Source: JAAUTY01 sp964397305
GTDB lineage: Bacteria; Cyanobacteriota; Cyanobacteriia; Cyanobacteriales; Spirulinaceae
Direction of reading: 5' to 3'
Assembly: GCA_964397305.1 (NCBI GenBank)
Contig: CAYNIP010000008.1
Location: forward strand, 73,731-137,730
DNA: 64,000 bases
The notes under the pieces were generated by a model. It worked only from the letters and a program-made list of their open reading frames with translations, had not been told where the DNA came from and did no database searches. This document shows positions 62,736 through 64,000 of this stretch, one piece after another (the stretch's first letter is position 1; each line of letters starts with the position of its first letter). The position numbers were made by a program, and so were the translations under genes.

Positions 62736-63863
62736 ATGAAGTCACTGCAAACATTCAGTTCACGGGCGCTCAACTACGGAGCCTTGGGCCTGATGAGCCT
62801 TCTGTTCCTGGGATCTCCTGATATTGCTCAGGCGGGTACAATTCGACATGATCGCTCGGATTGGCAATATCGCCAGTTGGCCGACTTTTTCCCTAGTGTT
62901 GGGTTTCTGAGTGCTCGTAATACCAGTGGTAGCTGGGGATGCTCCGGCACCTTGATCGGCTCTAGTTTTGTCATGACGGCTGCCCACTGTGTCGAAAATG
63001 GCTCTTTTTTTATGAATCAAGGGACTTTTTGGCTCGGCAACAGTGCCTATTCCGTGGTCGGTAGCACTACCCACAGTGCCTGGTTCTCCAGCGGCCGTAA
63101 CTTGGCAGCGGGTCATGACATCGCTTTGCTGGCCCTGTCGCGCCCTGTAACGGGGGTTCGTCCAGCGTCGCTTTACTATGGCTTTGACGAGGACTTGAAG
63201 CTCGGCACTTATGTCGGTTTTGGGGAGACGGGAAACGGCCTGAGTGGCGCAATTCGCGGGAGTAGTGGTACCAAGCGAGCGGGCCAAAATGTGATTGGCC
63301 TTGGCAGTCGGCTAAACTACAACAACAACCTCTTGGTGTCTGACTTTGATAATCCCCGGACAGCGAATTACTGGGACCCCTTGAGCCAACCGCTGAACCT
63401 GGAGTATCAATTAGCCCGGGGCGATAGTGGTGGAGGTCTATTCATCAATGGTCGCGTCGCTGGTGTTAACTCTTTCATCTCCTCCCGCTATGGTCAAAAT
63501 AACTCCGTCTATGGCGATACCTCTGCAACGGTCCGAGTCTCGACCAAAAAGAACTGGATCTGGGGGGGCTTGAATACTCTCAATAACCTATTTCGTCGTC
63601 GCTCTCCTGTACAAGTAAGTGCTAGCAACCCAGCAATACCGGTACCGTCAGCCTTGCCGGCCGGGAGTCCCATCCTCCCATCTAGCTTGATTGAGTTGCC
63701 CCCCGAGTTTGACTACTTCGATCCAGCTCATTTTGTGACGTTTGTGGAGGATGATGGCTTCTATGCCGATCAGCTGGAGATTCCAGAACCTACGATGATT
63801 TTTGGGCTAGGACTATTGGGCTTGTTGCTGGCAGGCCTGAAGCCAAATTCAGAGCGCCGATAG
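62736..63863 (+). CDS. PEP-CTERM trypsin-like serine protease
   Basis: A 375-residue exported protease. A signal peptide (LNYGALGLMSLLFLGSPDIA) is followed by a chymotrypsin fold with catalytic His in TAAHCVENG, Asp in AGHDIALLALS and Ser in RGDSGGGLFING. The C-terminus is a PEP-CTERM tail, IPEPTMIFGLGLLGLLLAG, then PNSERR, so it would be sorted by exosortase like the other PEP-CTERM protein here. Base composition is lower in G+C than neighbouring genes and no HIP1 octamer occurs in the gene, suggesting recent acquisition. Substrate unknown. Confidence 0.88.
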   Translation: MKSLQTFSSRALNYGALGLMSLLFLGSPDIAQAGTIRHDRSDWQYRQLADFFPSVGFLSARNTSGSWGCSGTLIGSSFVMTAAHCVENGSFFMNQGTFWLGNSAYSVVGSTTHSAWFSSGRNLAAGHDIALLALSRPVTGVRPASLYYGFDEDLKLGTYVGFGETGNGLSGAIRGSSGTKRAGQNVIGLGSRLNYNNNLLVSDFDNPRTANYWDPLSQPLNLEYQLARGDSGGGLFINGRVAGVNSFISSRYGQNNSVYGDTSATVRVSTKKNWIWGGLNTLNNLFRRRSPVQVSASNPAIPVPSALPAGSPILPSSLIELPPEFDYFDPAHFVTFVEDDGFYADQLEIPEPTMIFGLGLLGLLLAGLKPNSERR

Positions 63864-63911
63864 TCTTGAATGGTTCCTATCCACCTGATTGACTGACTGA
63901 CGCAAGGCCTG

Positions 63912-63941
63912 GGGTGCATCTCACTTTGGAGACTCCCCTTC
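63912..63941 (+). repeat. Family B repeat, left fragment B5
   Basis: GGGTGCATCTCACTTTGGAG is the left end of family B, joined directly to a family A copy that begins at 63942. The rest of B5 is missing or lies beyond A5, so one element may have inserted into the other. Confidence 0.5.
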
Positions 63942-64000
63942 GGGTGAACGAAAAAAAGCGCGGCTCCCCTGAATTTTGAGCTACGGTTCAAGGAGCAGAG
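63942..64000 (+). mobile_element. Family A MITE-like element, copy A5 (left end; runs off window)
   Basis: GGGTGAACGAAAAAAAGCGC is identical to the start of A1, and the next 40 bases follow A1 with a few changes. The right end and target duplication are beyond the window. Confidence 0.75.

Overview
The window looks like a piece of the chromosome of a GC-rich cyanobacterium. The evidence is psaC, two NDH-1 subunits (ndhO and a 40-residue NdhP-like gene), a complex C (CCB) haem-assembly protein, the response regulator RpaB, the carotenoid desaturase CrtD, Ycf46, a COP23-domain protein, and the HIP1 octamer GCGATCGC throughout. The genes are mostly housekeeping genes in short operons on both strands. 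I see no phage, plasmid, rRNA operon or CRISPR array. The genus cannot be fixed from the sequence alone.

Layout. 1-9 kb (minus strand): a truncated PAS histidine kinase, a secreted GHL10-type glycosidase-like protein, a Ski2-like helicase, signal peptidase I and RadA. 9-16 kb: a structured intergenic RNA candidate, rpaB, a CCB protein, ndhO, chromate transporter chrA, a proline-rich membrane protein, and a LysR regulator divergent from tlyA across a perfect T-N11-A box. 16-26 kb: rfbC, a DUF2079 membrane protein, an HtrA protease, Ap4A phosphorylase divergent from tRNA-Gln(UUG), an AAA ATPase with an altered Walker B, crtD and a dolichol-phosphate-mannose-type glycosyltransferase. 26-37 kb: ndhP, a degenerate beta-CASP metallo-beta-lactamase protein, a cation-chloride cotransporter, COP23, an ABC_ATPase protein, a cupin, an alpha/beta hydrolase with Ala in place of the nucleophile Ser, and a lone ABC ATPase. 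37-47 kb: a CheY-like regulator, a 1 kb repeat-filled gap, lipA, psaC, a lipoprotein thioredoxin, a response regulator, clpS, a CPBP protease and a sugar ABC importer lacking its ATPase. 47-64 kb: ureG, aspartase, ycf46, two very large hybrid histidine kinases in tandem, a PEP-CTERM protein, a PLD/EF-hand/helix-hairpin-helix protein, a cytosine-deaminase-like enzyme and a PEP-CTERM trypsin-like protease.

The most striking non-gene signal is a set of dispersed intergenic repeats. Family A is a 244-265 bp non-coding element with imperfect GGGTGNACG terminal inverted repeats. Two complete copies have exact 10 bp and 9 bp flanking duplications, the signature of transposition, so it behaves as a MITE. 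A third copy has expanded internally into a tandem array of palindromes. A fourth, truncated copy appears to supply the last codons and stop of a response regulator. A fifth starts at the window's right edge. Family B (GGGTGCATCTC ends) shares an internal module with family A, and a short family C (GTAGTTG...CAACTAC) also occurs.

How the genes work together. Several serve photosynthetic electron transfer and its control (psaC, ndhO, ndhP, CCB, rpaB, crtD). Others handle envelope and protein quality control (lepB, htrA, clpS, CPBP, PEP-CTERM proteins). A third group is sensory (four histidine-kinase or receiver proteins plus the truncated kinase).
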